Assembly (NCBI GenBank): GCA_014529385.2
Contig: CM043955.1
Coordinates: 139,799,108 to 139,863,107, forward strand
Direction of reading: 5' to 3'
Length of the DNA: 64,000 nucleotides
Source of the DNA: Adiantum capillus-veneris
Lineage: Eukaryota > Streptophyta > Polypodiopsida > Polypodiales > Pteridaceae
The notes beneath the pieces are model-generated. The model saw only the letters and a program-made list of their open reading frames with translations, searched no databases and was not told where the DNA came from. Both the position numbers and the translations under genes were made by a program. Positions 24,045-35,600 of this stretch are shown one piece after another. The first letter of the stretch is position 1, and each line of letters begins with the position of its first letter.

Positions 24045-24415
24045 TGTTAGACCCTGATGCTTCAGTCATAGTTTATTTACTTTTTATTTGTAACCAAGGT
24101 TTAGCCCTTTGAACTCTAAGGGTGTTTTTACACCTATGATGGTTAGTTTAAGTGGGATTGCTTTTAGTCGTGCAAGCTACTTCTTGCCGCATGATGGCAG
24201 TTAGGAGTCATTAGTCATTCTCTACTTAGAGGAGTCGAACTATATTCAATAGGGGGCTGTAGTGTGTGTTTACATGATGCAGAGTATGCAGTAATACAGT
24301 ACAGTTCGTTTGTGTCCCTGATGTTATGCAGTTTTTGTTGTGCAGTAAAGCTATGTTGTATGAAGTTTGTTGTGTATTTTACTCTGCGTTACTGTTAAGG
24401 AAGTAAGCCCTAACA
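24045..24415 (+). repeat. 3' LTR of gypsy element 1
   Basis: 371 bp, TGTTAGACCC to GCCCTAACA, aligned end to end with 15260-15614 apart from an 18-bp insertion near 24270. No clear polypurine tract precedes it. Confidence 0.85.
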
Positions 24416-24797
24416 TTTACAACCCTCTCCAGATTGTACGAGCATTCTATTTTTGTGCGACCCCCTAATCCAAATTGTCACTCTTTCAATTATAGCTTTC
24501 TATGCATGCACACATAGGTACATACATTTTCAGATATAGAATATCCTCCAGGTATGTCCCTCCAGTATATCACACATTTTTTTTATCTGCATTGGGTTGT
24601 CAATTGAATACTCTAACTCTGCTACGGTCAGGACTTACTACTTGCACTGTATGAAATTCTTATTGACATGATTATTCATTAGTTATGCAGCTCCTCATAT
24701 GTGCGGGAGTGCTTTGGGATATCGAGCCACAAATTGTAAGTGATTTGCTACTAGAACATACTCTAATTTGGTGTCAATTATGTGGAAAATGGTTTCT
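24416..24797. other. Short unassigned stretch between element 1 and arm R1
   Basis: No gene or known repeat seen. It may be the right interior of the same DNA transposon as 13031-15259. Confidence 0.45.
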
Positions 24798-25510
24798 TTT
24801 TATGCCCTACTTGGTCCATTGGTCACACGCATGTAGATTCGCCGATTTAGGCAGTGTGTAAACATTCATCCTGTGTCGATTTGCCGATTTTGGCAGCACA
24901 CAACACACAACAAATTCAAAAGTTTACATAATATCAATGCAGATTTGTCGGTTTAGGCAGCACAAGTGCCGATTCGCCGATTTAGGCAGCACGTCGAGTG
25001 TAGATTCGCCGATTTAGGCAACACCGATCACAAAATCATGCTGCAATTGGCTGGCCACCACGTAACTGATATTTTGGATTTGGATTGGGAATTGGTATAT
25101 GATGCTTTTCTGTCGTGATAGTATATATGAAAGTGAACTTGAGATGGATGAGAATTTCTTACTGGATGATGAGTGTGACCAATGATATCCCGACTCATCA
25201 GGATATGACATATGCTACTTATTCTAGTGGTATGGGACACTGGAATAGGTAGTATGTGGATGATGGTAGGCATAAACAATATTGTTTAATTTAATAATTT
25301 CTTCTTTTATTATAACATATTCCTAACACATAATACTAATCACTGTTTTTGACAAGTATTGTTTGCAGATTCTTATCTTTACAACTGATGACAATTGAAT
25401 TCTAACAGGGAGGTATGTTATGGAATTGATATTTCACTATTTATTGTAGCTGACAGGTGGAAAAGGCTTGACCAAGCTAGGCTATTGCAAAGGGATATTA
25501 TATTTTATGT
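24798..25510 (-). repeat. Inverted-repeat arm R1
   Basis: Reverse complement of arm L1, with small indels. The inner end holds five copies of the motif GCTGCCTAAATCGGCGAATC (or close variants), read in reverse at about 24836, 24877, 24942, 24966 and 25000. The outer end abuts the 3' LTR of gypsy element 2. Confidence 0.7.
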
Positions 25511-25516
25511 ACATTT

Positions 25517-25758
25517 GTGCGCTCCTTGCCGCACTGTCGAAGCAAGGGACTTGCCGATACACCGTGTGCGAGCCACAAATGGCTCCAAGCACACAACAAG
25601 ACCAATCTAGCAAGCTCAAGAGAGCAAAGGGTGTGTCACTCACCGCTCTGCGCTCGCCTTCGTGGTGGATTTCTCGCCGCGATGAAGAAGAAGCTGCAGT
25701 CGTGCCGCGCTCAACCGCTTCGTCGCCGTCGTGCCTTCGTAATGCTCGATCGCACACA

Positions 25759-25808
<50 letters not shown>

Positions 25809-26124
25809 TACACACACACACAAGGAGGTGAAGAAGAAGAAGATGGAGATGGAGATGGAGCAAGAGCACTCTTCTATTGCACAAATGAGAGAATGAGTGA
25901 ATTTTAGGTTTAGTTGGCTTTTATATGAGCTCACCCCATTCACACTTGGGCGCCCATGCTTAGCCAACTAATCCCTTGAATGTCCCAGTTAGAGTGCGCC
26001 TCTCATCGGTGATCACTCTTACCCTTTTCCTATTGGTCCGACAAGCCCGGTACCTGACTCTACCAAATACATAATACACGTCCGTCGTAGGTGATGGGGT
26101 GTCCGTGAGCCGTGAGGGTTAACA
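25517..26124 (-). repeat. 3' LTR of element 2
   Basis: 608 bp on the minus strand, TGTTAACCC to GGAGCGCACA, preceded by the purine tract AGGAAGGGGGGCA. The last 173 bp recur at 37372-37544. It contains a (CT)n run at about 25767-25804 and a (CA)n run just after. Confidence 0.8.
25920..26035 (-). promoter_or_regulatory. U3 promoter of element 2 LTR
   Basis: On the minus strand GGACCAATAGG (CCAAT-type, near 26035) is followed by CATATAAAAGCC (TATA-type, near 25925). They are about 100 bp apart, as expected for LTR-driven transcription. Confidence 0.55.
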
Positions 26125-27477
26125 TGCCCCCCTTCCTGATGTAGATTTCGTCCTCGGAAGCTATTGAGTTGAAGAGCATTTGAGATGAATGTCCTTAGCC
26201 TTCTTCAGTCAGTGCAAAATCAAACAACATTGGCACAATAATTGCATTCTCATAAGTGATTAAAAAGCATATGCAGTTTTAGGTAGACAAATTGATTGGT
26301 AAAAGAATTTCAAACAATTTGTCAGCAATGAACATTAGATTGCAATGTAATCAAATGCATAAACAGATGTAAAGGTAAAAAATTAAACAAGTCTGGGGTC
26401 GCTAATTTGACGGTCGAAAGGCACTAGAGATCGAATATTAATACCATGGGTAAGCTTCTTAATTTTTTGTGGTCAATTAAGTTGTTTAATCCCGAGAGCC
26501 AAGTATTCATGTTCGAGGGCTGACTAAAGGCTATATCTAGAAGACCTTGTAGTTAAGCTACCATAAAAGGAATTTCTCATGAAATCATCGCCTGACTGAT
26601 TACTTTTTCGTTGACCCCCCAAAGTCTTTCCACAGTGATTCAATTTTGATGTGTGTGCTTATTTTGTATGGCTTGGGTTTTTTGCTTTTCAAGTAAAAGT
26701 GCCCATACTGGGAACCTCTAGGGCTCTAGTACCATAGGCAATACATGTGAGTGAAGTACCAAATCAAGCTGAGATTTCTCTTCCAGCTTAAGATTTTACA
26801 GTGTGGCACTTTGATTTTTTGTTTGTTCATTTTCAGCATTTTAATTTTGTAACTTTGGGGGGTCATATAACACTGATACACCTCCCCAGGCTCATCACAC
26901 TAGTAAACTCCCTTTATAATACTTAAGCGAAAGGTCAATAGGGTCAAGCCCACTAGAAAGCCCTAGTACATTTCACACAATGCTGCCTAAATCCGATTAA
27001 GAACCTAAGTAACCATTAATTATTAGGAAGGCATTCCCCATGGTATTAAGAGAAGATTTCTAACACCTAACTTGGTCAAACTAGTTTGTCGGATTGCTTG
27101 ATTTTTAAACCTATACAAGTGATTATGACAAAAAATTACATTGAATTAAATGTTTGATACTAAGCAAATGCGGTGAATATTAGGCTACCAATCACAATTA
27201 AAGTTGACAATCATAGATGCAAAAAAGATAAGGGGCAATGCTAATGGACAAGAAACACTTGTTTGTGTCGATGGTCGCGCTTGATTTGAAGAGTGAGTCG
27301 AGATAAAGATTCCATGAAGGTCCAAATCCTACCAATAGCAACACGCTCCTGTACACACTAGGAAACAAAAGGAATACCTCCAAGAGGCACATTAGTGGAA
27401 AAAGGTACCAACACTTATTGAACACAACAAAAAACATAAGGAACCCTAACCTAATTATTTGCACTCCCCCTAGAGAG
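26125..27477 (-). other. Non-coding 3' region of element 2
   Basis: About 1.35 kb between the small downstream ORF and the 3' LTR. It is AT-rich, and I recognise no domain. It ends in the polypurine tract at about 26125-26137. Confidence 0.5.
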
Positions 27478-27900
27478 TCAAGGGAATAGGATATTGTAGA
27501 GGTTGGGGGGAAACCCTAAGGCTAAACCCCTATCCTCGTCATCGAGATAAACGAACTCATCATCCATGAGACCATATGTGCCATCCGTGTAGTCGTGTAA
27601 ATTTTCTTCTTCATCATAGGTGCCCATGTTTACTAAGAAGGTCACTAGACGCCTATAGTCATCTTGGTCAAAAGGGTAGGCTTGTGCAATGGGAGAAACG
27701 CTCTCTACTAAGTATGGATCAGACGTGGTCAAGAGACGTATCAGCCATTCTAACTCCTCAAAATTCCTCTCACATGCTAGCGTACCTATCAAATCCCATT
27801 CACATGCAAGCACTGGAAAGACCATGTGAAATATTTGTGAAAAGTAACGAGGGTACCTCTCATTCAAGGCAGGAGTGGATGACTCTAGCGTACTAGCCAT
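27478..27900 (-). CDS. Accessory ORF of element 2 downstream of pol, unknown function
   Basis: 140 codons from MASTLESST, or 152 from an upstream ATG at 27936. The product is acidic, with an Asp/Glu-rich second half (GTYDEEENL, YLDDEDRG). It has no signal peptide, membrane segment or zinc motif. I do not recognise it. It is in element orientation, about 245 bp after the stop of the pol tail, and behind a TATA-like sequence at 28037-28046. The open frame is undamaged, while the element's main frames are broken. It occupies the env-like position but does not look like an envelope protein. Confidence 0.5.
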   Translation of the reverse strand: MASTLESSTPALNERYPRYFSQIFHMVFPVLACEWDLIGTLACERNFEELEWLIRLLTTSDPYLVESVSPIAQAYPFDQDDYRRLVTFLVNMGTYDEEENLHDYTDGTYGLMDDEFVYLDDEDRGLALGFPPNLYNILFP

Positions 27901-28036
27901 ATCTGTACACGCAAATAGACGATGGCTAGAGTGCAAATATTACAAGGGTCGTGTTCTTGTGCATAATTTTTTTTTATGATTTGTGTTATGGCTCTTGCTC
28001 TTTTACTTTTTTATATTGTTTTTGTGAGTATAAGGC

Positions 28037-28046
28037 TTTATATATA
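28037..28046 (-). promoter_or_regulatory. TATA-like element before the accessory ORF
   Basis: The minus strand reads AATGTATATATAAAGCC, about 140 bp upstream of the MASTLESST start and about 80 bp after a purine tract at 28125-28137. Candidate internal promoter. Confidence 0.4.
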
Positions 28047-28146
28047 CATTCCCTAAGATCGGAGATTAAGAGGTCAGGGAGAAAGGTTGAGAGGGAAGCA
28101 AGTGAATGATGGATGTCCACAAACACTCCCCCCTTCCTTGGGTAGA

Positions 28147-29799
28147 TCATACCGTTTGAAATGATGTCATCACCCTTTGAAACCAATTGTTCCAGTTGGT
28201 AATAGGTGAGGATTTTTGCCAGTAGTTTTCTATTACCCTAGGTGCCTCGTCAAGTTGCAAGGGTGGTAAGGTACTCTCCCAGGATCGAACTTGAAGTGGT
28301 TCATCAGGTGATTCTTGAACACTGGGAGGTGTGGATTCTTTTGTAGCTTCATGGAGGTCCACTACTATAGATGGAGGCTGTGTCGAAGCTTTTACCTCTA
28401 TCGATGTATTACATGAGGAGCTAGAAGCTTCATGGAACTCCCCCCTTCCTGAGCTAGGTGGAATAAATTGGTTTTGCCTTGGAGCCCAAACTAGCTCTGG
28501 ACTAGGTGTGTAGCATTCTGTGATCTTACCCTTCCCACGGTCTGCCATTGGCTTTAGCGTTACACTGTTTGACTCATATGGGTTTGTTGTCGATAGGGAA
28601 GGACACATTTTACGTTTAGGTACCCAAATTTTCTCATTTCCATCATAGTAGCCTTGGGCTTCTAATAGTTGTTTTGGAATCCATCGTGATTTGGTCTTGA
28701 CTCTCCTAGGGCGTGCTCTTGGTTTTCCCGGGAAATTTTTTCTTGGAATGGATGGGAGGGTTGAGGTAGTTGGAAGTAAGGCCTTGGGGACCCATTGATA
28801 TGTACTCTTAGGTCGTGCAGGTTTAGTACTTGCAATATTACTGCTTGCTGCAACTACAAGTGTTGAAGTGCTAGATTCATGGGTAGCCGGCAAAGACGAG
28901 TTAACCACCTTGGCTTGTGAATGTTGGCTATCCTTCAACTTTGCTAGAGTTTGCAACGTAGGTGACTTTGCTTGAATGATAGGGGTAAGAGTCGGTGGTC
29001 GCGTCGTGACACTACCAGTATCCCAATCAATAGTGCATTTGGTTGCCAACATCCACGTGCGTCCCAGGTTTACGTTGCCTTCCATAGCTCCCGCGGGCAT
29101 GACTAGAAACCTCTGCACTATGCTTCCATTGTCATAGACAACAGGGGTCTGAAGGACTCCAAGAATAGCAGTTTTCTTTTTATTAATGCCCTTGACTTGC
29201 ATCCTACTCGGGGATAGGGTCGGTTTCCCTAATTGACACCAAACTCCATAGGATAACAAATTGTGTTTAGCTCCCGTATCTAATAAGGCATTGTATAGTA
29301 CTTTCCCATAGGGGCTATTTAGCTCAATTGGGTATTGTAGGGGTGGCTCGGATTCTAATGAGTCGTCATCAGTGTCCTCGAAAAATGCTTGCGTGATTCT
29401 CAGATTAGCCTCTCGTTGGCGTCTAAGACGTTGTTGTCGTTCTCGAGCCTCAACTCTTGCTTGGATTTTTTTAAGCTCTGCTTGTTCCTTGGCAGCCTTC
29501 TTTTGATGGATGGCTTGCAACTCTTCCTGGCTTAGAGGATCATAATATCTTTTGAATTTACTCCCATTAAGGAATCCAATGGTTTCAACTCCATCTAGAG
29601 TCTCCACACGAATGGTACCTTGCGGAGTAATTTCACACACTCGATATGGTCCCTTACCAGCGTATTTCAATTTCTTCTTTTCATTACGTCCCCCGTACAT
29701 AAGAACTTTATCACCAACCTTGATGTCTTTATCCTTTAAATGGCTATCAAACCACTTCTTTCTCCTATCCTTCTCCACTAGAGCATTTCCTTTCTTCAT
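28147..29799 (-). CDS. Integrase C-terminal module, second retropepsin (DTGA) and Trp-Pro-Lys repeat tail of element 2
   Basis: 550 codons in one open frame. Residues 1-85 continue the integrase C-terminal DNA-binding module (DIKVGDKVLMY, GKGPYRV). A basic, Gln/Arg-rich helix follows (95-135). Residues about 158-265 look like a complete retropepsin: ALLDTGAKHNLLS with catalytic Asp174 (codon 29280-29278), a GVLQTPVVY strand and NLGRTWM near the end. The tail has four spaced Trp-x-Pro-Lys/Arg motifs (336, 373, 392, 438) in Ser/Thr/Pro-rich sequence. This frame is one register off the upstream pol frame, because of an extra base near 29785, and overlaps it by 35 bp. The first methionine is therefore not a real start; the protein was the end of pol. 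A protease after integrase is unusual for gypsy elements. Confidence 0.8.
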   Translation of the reverse strand: MKKGNALVEKDRRKKWFDSHLKDKDIKVGDKVLMYGGRNEKKKLKYAGKGPYRVCEITPQGTIRVETLDGVETIGFLNGSKFKRYYDPLSQEELQAIHQKKAAKEQAELKKIQARVEARERQQRLRRQREANLRITQAFFEDTDDDSLESEPPLQYPIELNSPYGKVLYNALLDTGAKHNLLSYGVWCQLGKPTLSPSRMQVKGINKKKTAILGVLQTPVVYDNGSIVQRFLVMPAGAMEGNVNLGRTWMLATKCTIDWDTGSVTTRPPTLTPIIQAKSPTLQTLAKLKDSQHSQAKVVNSSLPATHESSTSTLVVAASSNIASTKPARPKSTYQWVPKALLPTTSTLPSIPRKNFPGKPRARPRRVKTKSRWIPKQLLEAQGYYDGNEKIWVPKRKMCPSLSTTNPYESNSVTLKPMADRGKGKITECYTPSPELVWAPRQNQFIPPSSGRGEFHEASSSSCNTSIEVKASTQPPSIVVDLHEATKESTPPSVQESPDEPLQVRSWESTLPPLQLDEAPRVIENYWQKSSPITNWNNWFQRVMTSFQTV

Positions 29800-31951
29800 C
29801 TAGCCTTTCCAGGATATATAATCGCTCCACTAAGGGGTTACCATCCCAACCTTCTTGAGAAGCTACTCGAAGACTGGGAATGACAAACTCCCATGGCATA
29901 ACTGCTTCTTGGCCATACACCATCTTAAACGGTGTGCAATTAATAGCAACTTTATACGCTGTACGATAAGCCCATAAAGCTGATGTAAGCTTTAGGTCCC
30001 AATCAGTGCGATGAGCCTCGACTGTCTTTGTCAAAATGGAGATGAGAGTTTTGTTGGTACTCTCAGCTTGGCCATTTGCTTGGGGATAATAGGGTGTAGA
30101 CTTGTGGTGAGATATCATGAAGTTTGATGTGAGTTCTTTTATTACTTCATTTATAAAATGAGTTCCATTGTCACTCACAAGTTCAAAGGGGCATCCAAAA
30201 CGTGTGATAATGTTCTCAAAGAGGAACTTAGCTGTTGTTTTTGCATCCGCCTTTCGTGTTGCTTTTGCTTCAGCCCATTTGGTTACATAGTCGGTAGCGA
30301 CAATGATATATCGTGATTGCGTGTTACGTGCAGCCGGACTAATCGGTCCTACAAAGTCTAAGCCCCACTTTTCAAATGGTTGGGTTACCTTGATGGGATG
30401 TAGAGGCATCCTATCCCTTCTTTGTGGCTTGTTGAAGCGTTGGCATTCATCACATCCCTTTGCAAAAAGTGATGCATCCTTAAACAGAGTGGACCACCAA
30501 TAGCATGACTGTAAGATCTTTCGGGCAGTCAACTTTCTTGAAAAGTGACCACCAGCTACGCCCATGTGTGCCTCTTGTAGAATATATAAATACTCATCCT
30601 CGCGGGCACAGCGTCTAAGAACATCATCTTTTCCTCTCTTATAGAGAGTTCCAGCCAGTAAGCAATAGGGTTCGCATTCCTTGATTAATTTTCGAGCTAT
30701 ATCTTTTCGCAGTTCTTTGGGTGGAAAACCATTAACTAAGAAGTTAACAATCTTTTCACTCCATTCAGGCATTGTCTCAACAATGAACAAAGGAGTATCA
30801 GGCAATTCATCATCAACCCCCGTAGAAGCTTCGCCATTAGGGATACGAGATAAATGATCCGCCATGACATGTTTCCTCCCAGGCCTCACAACAACGGTGA
30901 AGTCAAACTCAAGAAGAATTAACAACCATCGTGTAATTCGACCTGTGGAACACGGCTTGTTTACCAAATATAGCAATGCTTGATGATCAACATAAAACAC
31001 AAACTTGGTAGCAAGAAGGTAATAGCAAAATTTCTTTACTGCGTAAATCATAGCTAGACCTTCGCGCTCTGTAGTAGTGTAGTTCATCTTGGCATCATTT
31101 AATTGGCGACTTGCAAAGCTAATAGGGTAGTCCAATTTATGTTCTCCTGGTTGAGTTAGAACACACCCAATAGCAAAATTTGATACATCAATATGCACAT
31201 GAAAAGGTACATTCCAATCAGGTGTTCGCAGGATTGGAGCACTTGTTAGGGCCTTCTTTAATAACTCATAAGATTGATGACATTCTTCCGTCCAGTGAAA
31301 CTCGATAAGAAGCTTGTACAATGGACGCGCTATCTCGGCAAAGTTTAAAATAAATCTTCGATAATAACCAACATGGCCCATAAATCTTTGAACTCCTTTA
31401 TAGTTCGTAGGTGGTGGCAAATCGTCAATGGCTTTAATCTTACTCTCATCTGTGGATATCCCGTTCTTGGACACTATATGCCCTAGAATGACTCCATGCT
31501 TAACCCAAAATTGGCATTTGAAAGGGTTCAATGAGATGCGATAAAATCTGCACCTTTCAAATATTTTTCGTAGATATAACAAATGCTTCTCCCAAGAAGA
31601 ATAAACACAAAGGTCGTCTAGGAAAGCTTCACAAAACTCGCTTAGAAATTCTTTAAACGCAGTGTTTATTAATCGTTGGAATGTAGCAGGGGCATTTGTT
31701 AAGCCAAAAGCCATAACACGAAATGCAAACACTCCAAACTCTGTGATAAAAGCAGTTTTAGCTTGGTCCTCTAATGCAATTGTGATTTGATTGTAACCAG
31801 AGTACCCATCTAAAAAGCTATAAGCTTCCTTGCCCGCAACTCTTTCAAGCACATGTTCTGAATATGGCAAGGGATAATGATCTCTCCTAGTAGCTGCATT
31901 AACTTTCTTGAGGTCCACGCACACTCTTAGTTTCCCATTATTTTTTGGCAC
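29765..31951 (-). pseudogene. Reverse transcriptase, RNase H and integrase of element 2
   Basis: 728 codons open. RT runs from PKNNGKLRVCVDLKK through FLDGYSGYNQ, FGLTNAPATF and the catalytic FLDDLCVYS. RNase H has VHIDVSNFAIG, TTEREGLAMIYAVKKF, YVDHQALLYLVNKP and ADHLSRI. Integrase has an H-x6-H and C-x2-C zinc region (AHMGVAGGH ... CDECQRF), KWGLDFVGPI, and catalytic Asp in ATDYVTKW, Asp in VSDNGTHF and Glu in AESTNK. The RT N-terminal part that normally precedes VPKxNGK (the VFAW/YKD and KEEIDKL blocks, present in element 3) is missing: protease-side sequence joins directly at about 31952. The last residues before the stop come from a one-base frameshift. Confidence 0.85.
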
Positions 31952-31956
31952 AATGA

Positions 31957-32619
31957 CTATCGGCTCTCAGGTAGGTGTGCCTCTTTCTTATCATCGGATG
32001 TTACATGCGCTACACCTAACATGTTTACTGGTGCAATGTGTGGTATCTCTTCCCCATCTGGTGTTACCCAGGTTGTTCCTCTAGCTCCCCATGTATCTAT
32101 AGTTGCCGCTAGGTGTACCCAATCGACATTGTCTGACTCAGCCATTCCGGGTAGGATATCCATATAAGGAGAGTTCTCTCCAATATCCGTGTCTTCGTTA
32201 CACGTGTAACAATACTGTAAGGGAGCTGAGTGAATTGTTGTGTCTGATCGATTATCAATGATGAATTTATTTCCTAGAGGATGCGTTCGACCACTTAAAA
32301 GATCAACTCGAATGACAGAGTCTTGGAACTGTAAGTAGACGTGGTTTTTGGACCAGTCATGCACCATTTTTGCTTCCCTCATGAATGGACGCCCTAAGAT
32401 CATCTCAAATGATATAGGATGCTTGGAAAAATCCATAACAATGAAAGTCTGCCTTACCTTGTGTCCCAAGACCTTGATCCTGAGATCCTTAAGCATTCCA
32501 ATAGGCGTAACAATAGATCCATTAGCCATTTTTACCACTACGCTTGTGGCTTCAAGGTGAGGTCACCCCATAGACTCCCAACAACTCTTTGTCACCATGC
32601 TGACTCTCGCACCACCGTC
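31957..32619 (-). pseudogene. Gag-side retropepsin of element 2, active site DGGA
   Basis: VLDGGARVSMVTKSCW (codons for DGGA at 32619-32608) closes the gag frame at a TGA, 32560-32562. The same frame reopens as VVKMANGSIV ... FEMILGRPFM (near 32390), the usual end of a retropepsin, and runs on as a polar linker to 31957. The middle Thr/Ser of the catalytic triplet is Gly. The TGA sits where a CGA Arg codon would fit. Confidence 0.75.
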
Positions 32620-35600
32620 AAGGACTCCCTTTACAGTTAATCCTTTAGTAGTGATTGGCAGAGTAGCATTAGATTCATCACCTTCAAAGTATTGCCCCAA
32701 CTTGTTAACGGGTACTTCAATTACAGATTCATGTCCCGCTAGGTCAGATGGTGGTGCTAAATGTTCCTCATCATTCATTACCGAGTCAGGTTTGTTCATA
32801 TGTGCAAACTGTGGTAATCCGGCCTGTAATTCTCCATTGAGGAAGGCTCGAAGAGGTGAGACTAGCTCGGGGTCTTTATATAGTTTGGACATGATGGTGG
32901 TTCTAACTTCTGAATACATGAAATCCATCAATTTGGCAACATTTAATGGCATCTTGTGGGACGTAGGACCCTGACAAGAGAATGGTGAAGATGGAATCTC
33001 CACTTCCTCAAGGGGGTCGGGCATTCCCTCACCAAACATTCTCTCTAGTAGGAAAGGTGTGTGTCCGCTTTCAGATGTCCTACCCTCACTCTCTTCCCGA
33101 ATGATACTGGGTATAGCTAACGGCCTGTGGTTCTTGTGAGGTTGAACTTGTGTGGGAAACACTGTGTCCGACATCTGGATATGTTTGGGTTCAGGTTCTA
33201 ATGTTCGTTGAGTTTCTTCCACCAAACCCCTCAGTTGTTGGACTCGTTCAATTTCCACTGTTGGGTTTGGATAGGTTCCAATCTTTCTCTTGCAATCCTC
33301 ATTTTTCGTCTCTCGTGGCTTATCTTGGGGGTTCGTAACTGGGTGGTTTAACTTTGAATACTCTTTTGGTGTTTGTCGTAATTCCCTCTCGTGATCCTCC
33401 TCACTGGCTTTTTCCTTTGTAGTAATAGTTTTGGTCTCCGTGGTCTCTATCGAATTTGAGTCATCCTCAGGGTCATTCATATACACGGGATCCTCTCCTG
33501 TCCCTATGTTAGTCTTTGAACTAGGTTTTGAGCTAGAAGCATTAAGGGATTTCTTTCTTCGTGCTTTCTTCTTTCTCGCTCGGCCAATGGATGCAGCATC
33601 TCTCTCTTCGAGGATGTAATTTTGCTTTTGGAGCATCGACCGTGTGAGTGCATTCACTGGTGCTATGTTTATAGTTGGTGGTGTCCCATCAACAATCTCT
33701 ATTAAGTTCAATGGTGTGATTTTCGGTGCGTTTGGATTGTTAGGACACTGTGCGATCAAATGATCTATGCAACAACGATTACAAATGAGTATTGGCATTT
33801 CCAATGCACTCCCTTGACTTGTTTGCATTAGTGCAACATTCTTTTGCATTCTAATGGGGCACTCAGCTACTCGATGTGGTCCACCACATTCGTAGCACTG
33901 AAGAGGTGGTCTCCTGGCAAAACTATTAATGTTTTGGCCTCTTGCTGCTAGTGCAGTAGCTTGATATACCGGTTTGATTTGTCCCCAATGGTCTTCCATA
34001 TAGTACATGGGACACTCATCAAGCATGTCGACTCCATAGGTGATACTAGGGTCTATGTCCCCTTCGCAATCTACATAAGTACTAGGTGACTCGCAACCTA
34101 TTTGGTTCATAGGTGTAACTCTTGGATGAGGGGGTTGCGGTCCTAGCACTGGAGGTGGCAACGGTGTGGTTTGGACCACATTTTGGGTTCTAGGGACCAT
34201 GTGCTGTAATGGCAACTGTTGCTCCATGGGTGGGGTAGGCATCAATGCAGGAACTCGAGGTGAGTCTGCCCAAGCTATAGGGGGTCTATTTTCCATGATG
34301 CGTTTAGGCATCAGGCAATCCTTCGCTTGATGGCCAATATACCTACCACACACGTTACAAGTCCCGTTAAACTTTACTCTGAAAGTAGGGCATTCACTCG
34401 TAGTATGTGGGCCCAAGCAAATTGAGCACCATTGTTGCTCCCTTCTTGGATACATATGAGTGTTTTGTGGAGCACGATCTCGTTGGGCTTTCTGGAGCTG
34501 AGAGGCTACACCCCAAAGTACTTCCTCTCGTATGTATTCTTTTAAGAACAGTCTCCTAAGAGTAGAGTAGATCGTTTTCTCTTCTACTCTTAAGGTTCTA
34601 TACCAATCTCCAGCCTTTCCGCTTAGGGTCAAACTCAAAGCCTTAAACTTATGTAGCTCATTGTGCTCTTCCAAGGAATCGCACACATGTTCAAAGACTT
34701 CCATATGCTTTCTAGCATCTCCATCTCCACTGAATTTCTGTGTGAGCTTAGCTACTTGAACTGCCTTGCTCCTAGGCTCTCTATCAGGTGCACTACGCAT
34801 GTTTTCTGCAATAGAGCGACCGATAGTTTGGGCAAATGCTGCCAAATCTCCTATTTGAGCAGGTATAATGGGTGTATGTGCTCCTGGAACCACATGTGAG
34901 ATGGGAGTTGGCCTTGGCCTTAGCATACGCACGGCTCTTGGGTCCCAAATTTCGTATGGTGGTGTACCAGACGGTGGTCCAAAGTTTACAGGCGTGGCCC
35001 TAGGCATAGGGGGTGCCTGATATGGCATGTTACTATTAAATGGCATGGCTCCACTTGTATAAGAGCTTGGATAATTCCATTGTGGATTGTAAGCTCTTGG
35101 AATAATCGGAGGTGTAGGAGCTACATGAGGCTGAGGTACGACAGGTGCAGATGATTGATACATACATGTAGGTATAGTTGGGGGCACTGTGCTACTAGGC
35201 ATCGGCGCAGTGTTAACAAATGAACTCCATGGTGTACTTCTTGTCATGCTCACCATTTGGATATGCATGGTAGCCGTAGTGTCATTAAGAGAAAGATGAG
35301 CTAGATCTGGGAAGGTAAAGCTGCCATTTGTGGGCTCAGATTGTACTGAGGCTCCTGGCGAAACAACATATGGAGGATCAATGGGGCTCACTGAGGGAGT
35401 CTCCATTTGTGACAGGGTTGGTTGGTTGGCCTTTCCCGTATCCAAGAATCTCATTAGGCCTGTTGAAGGCATGTTGATCCCTGTGTTCTGTCTTTCTAAC
35501 TCGACAATCCTATGGAGGACATCACAGACTTTTTGTTGTTGCTCATCTATGCTAGTGGCACCCGATGTGGATTGTAGAACATCTAACCAACCCACATGAT

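Larger units (their letters stand above)
15260..24415 (+). mobile_element. Ty3/gypsy element 1, decayed but with both LTRs
   Basis: 9.16 kb bounded by direct repeats 15260-15614 and 24045-24415, with gag, protease, RT, RNase H, integrase and an extra ORF region in order on the plus strand. By eye the two LTRs differ at about 30 positions in 350 plus an 18-bp indel, so this is an old copy. No target-site duplication is evident (flanks GTTAT and TTTAC). It lies between the inverted arms L1 and R1. Confidence 0.85.

Noticed and set aside
15255-24420. Target-site duplication around element 1
   Set aside because: The five bases on each side (GTTAT and TTTAC) do not match.
25517-28122. A 2.6-kb 3' LTR for element 2 starting at TGTTTGTGG (28122)
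   Set aside because: The shorter 608-bp LTR has a purine tract, CCAAT and TATA in the right order. The longer version would place an ORF and a second purine tract inside the LTR. Not fully excluded, because the 5' LTR is truncated.
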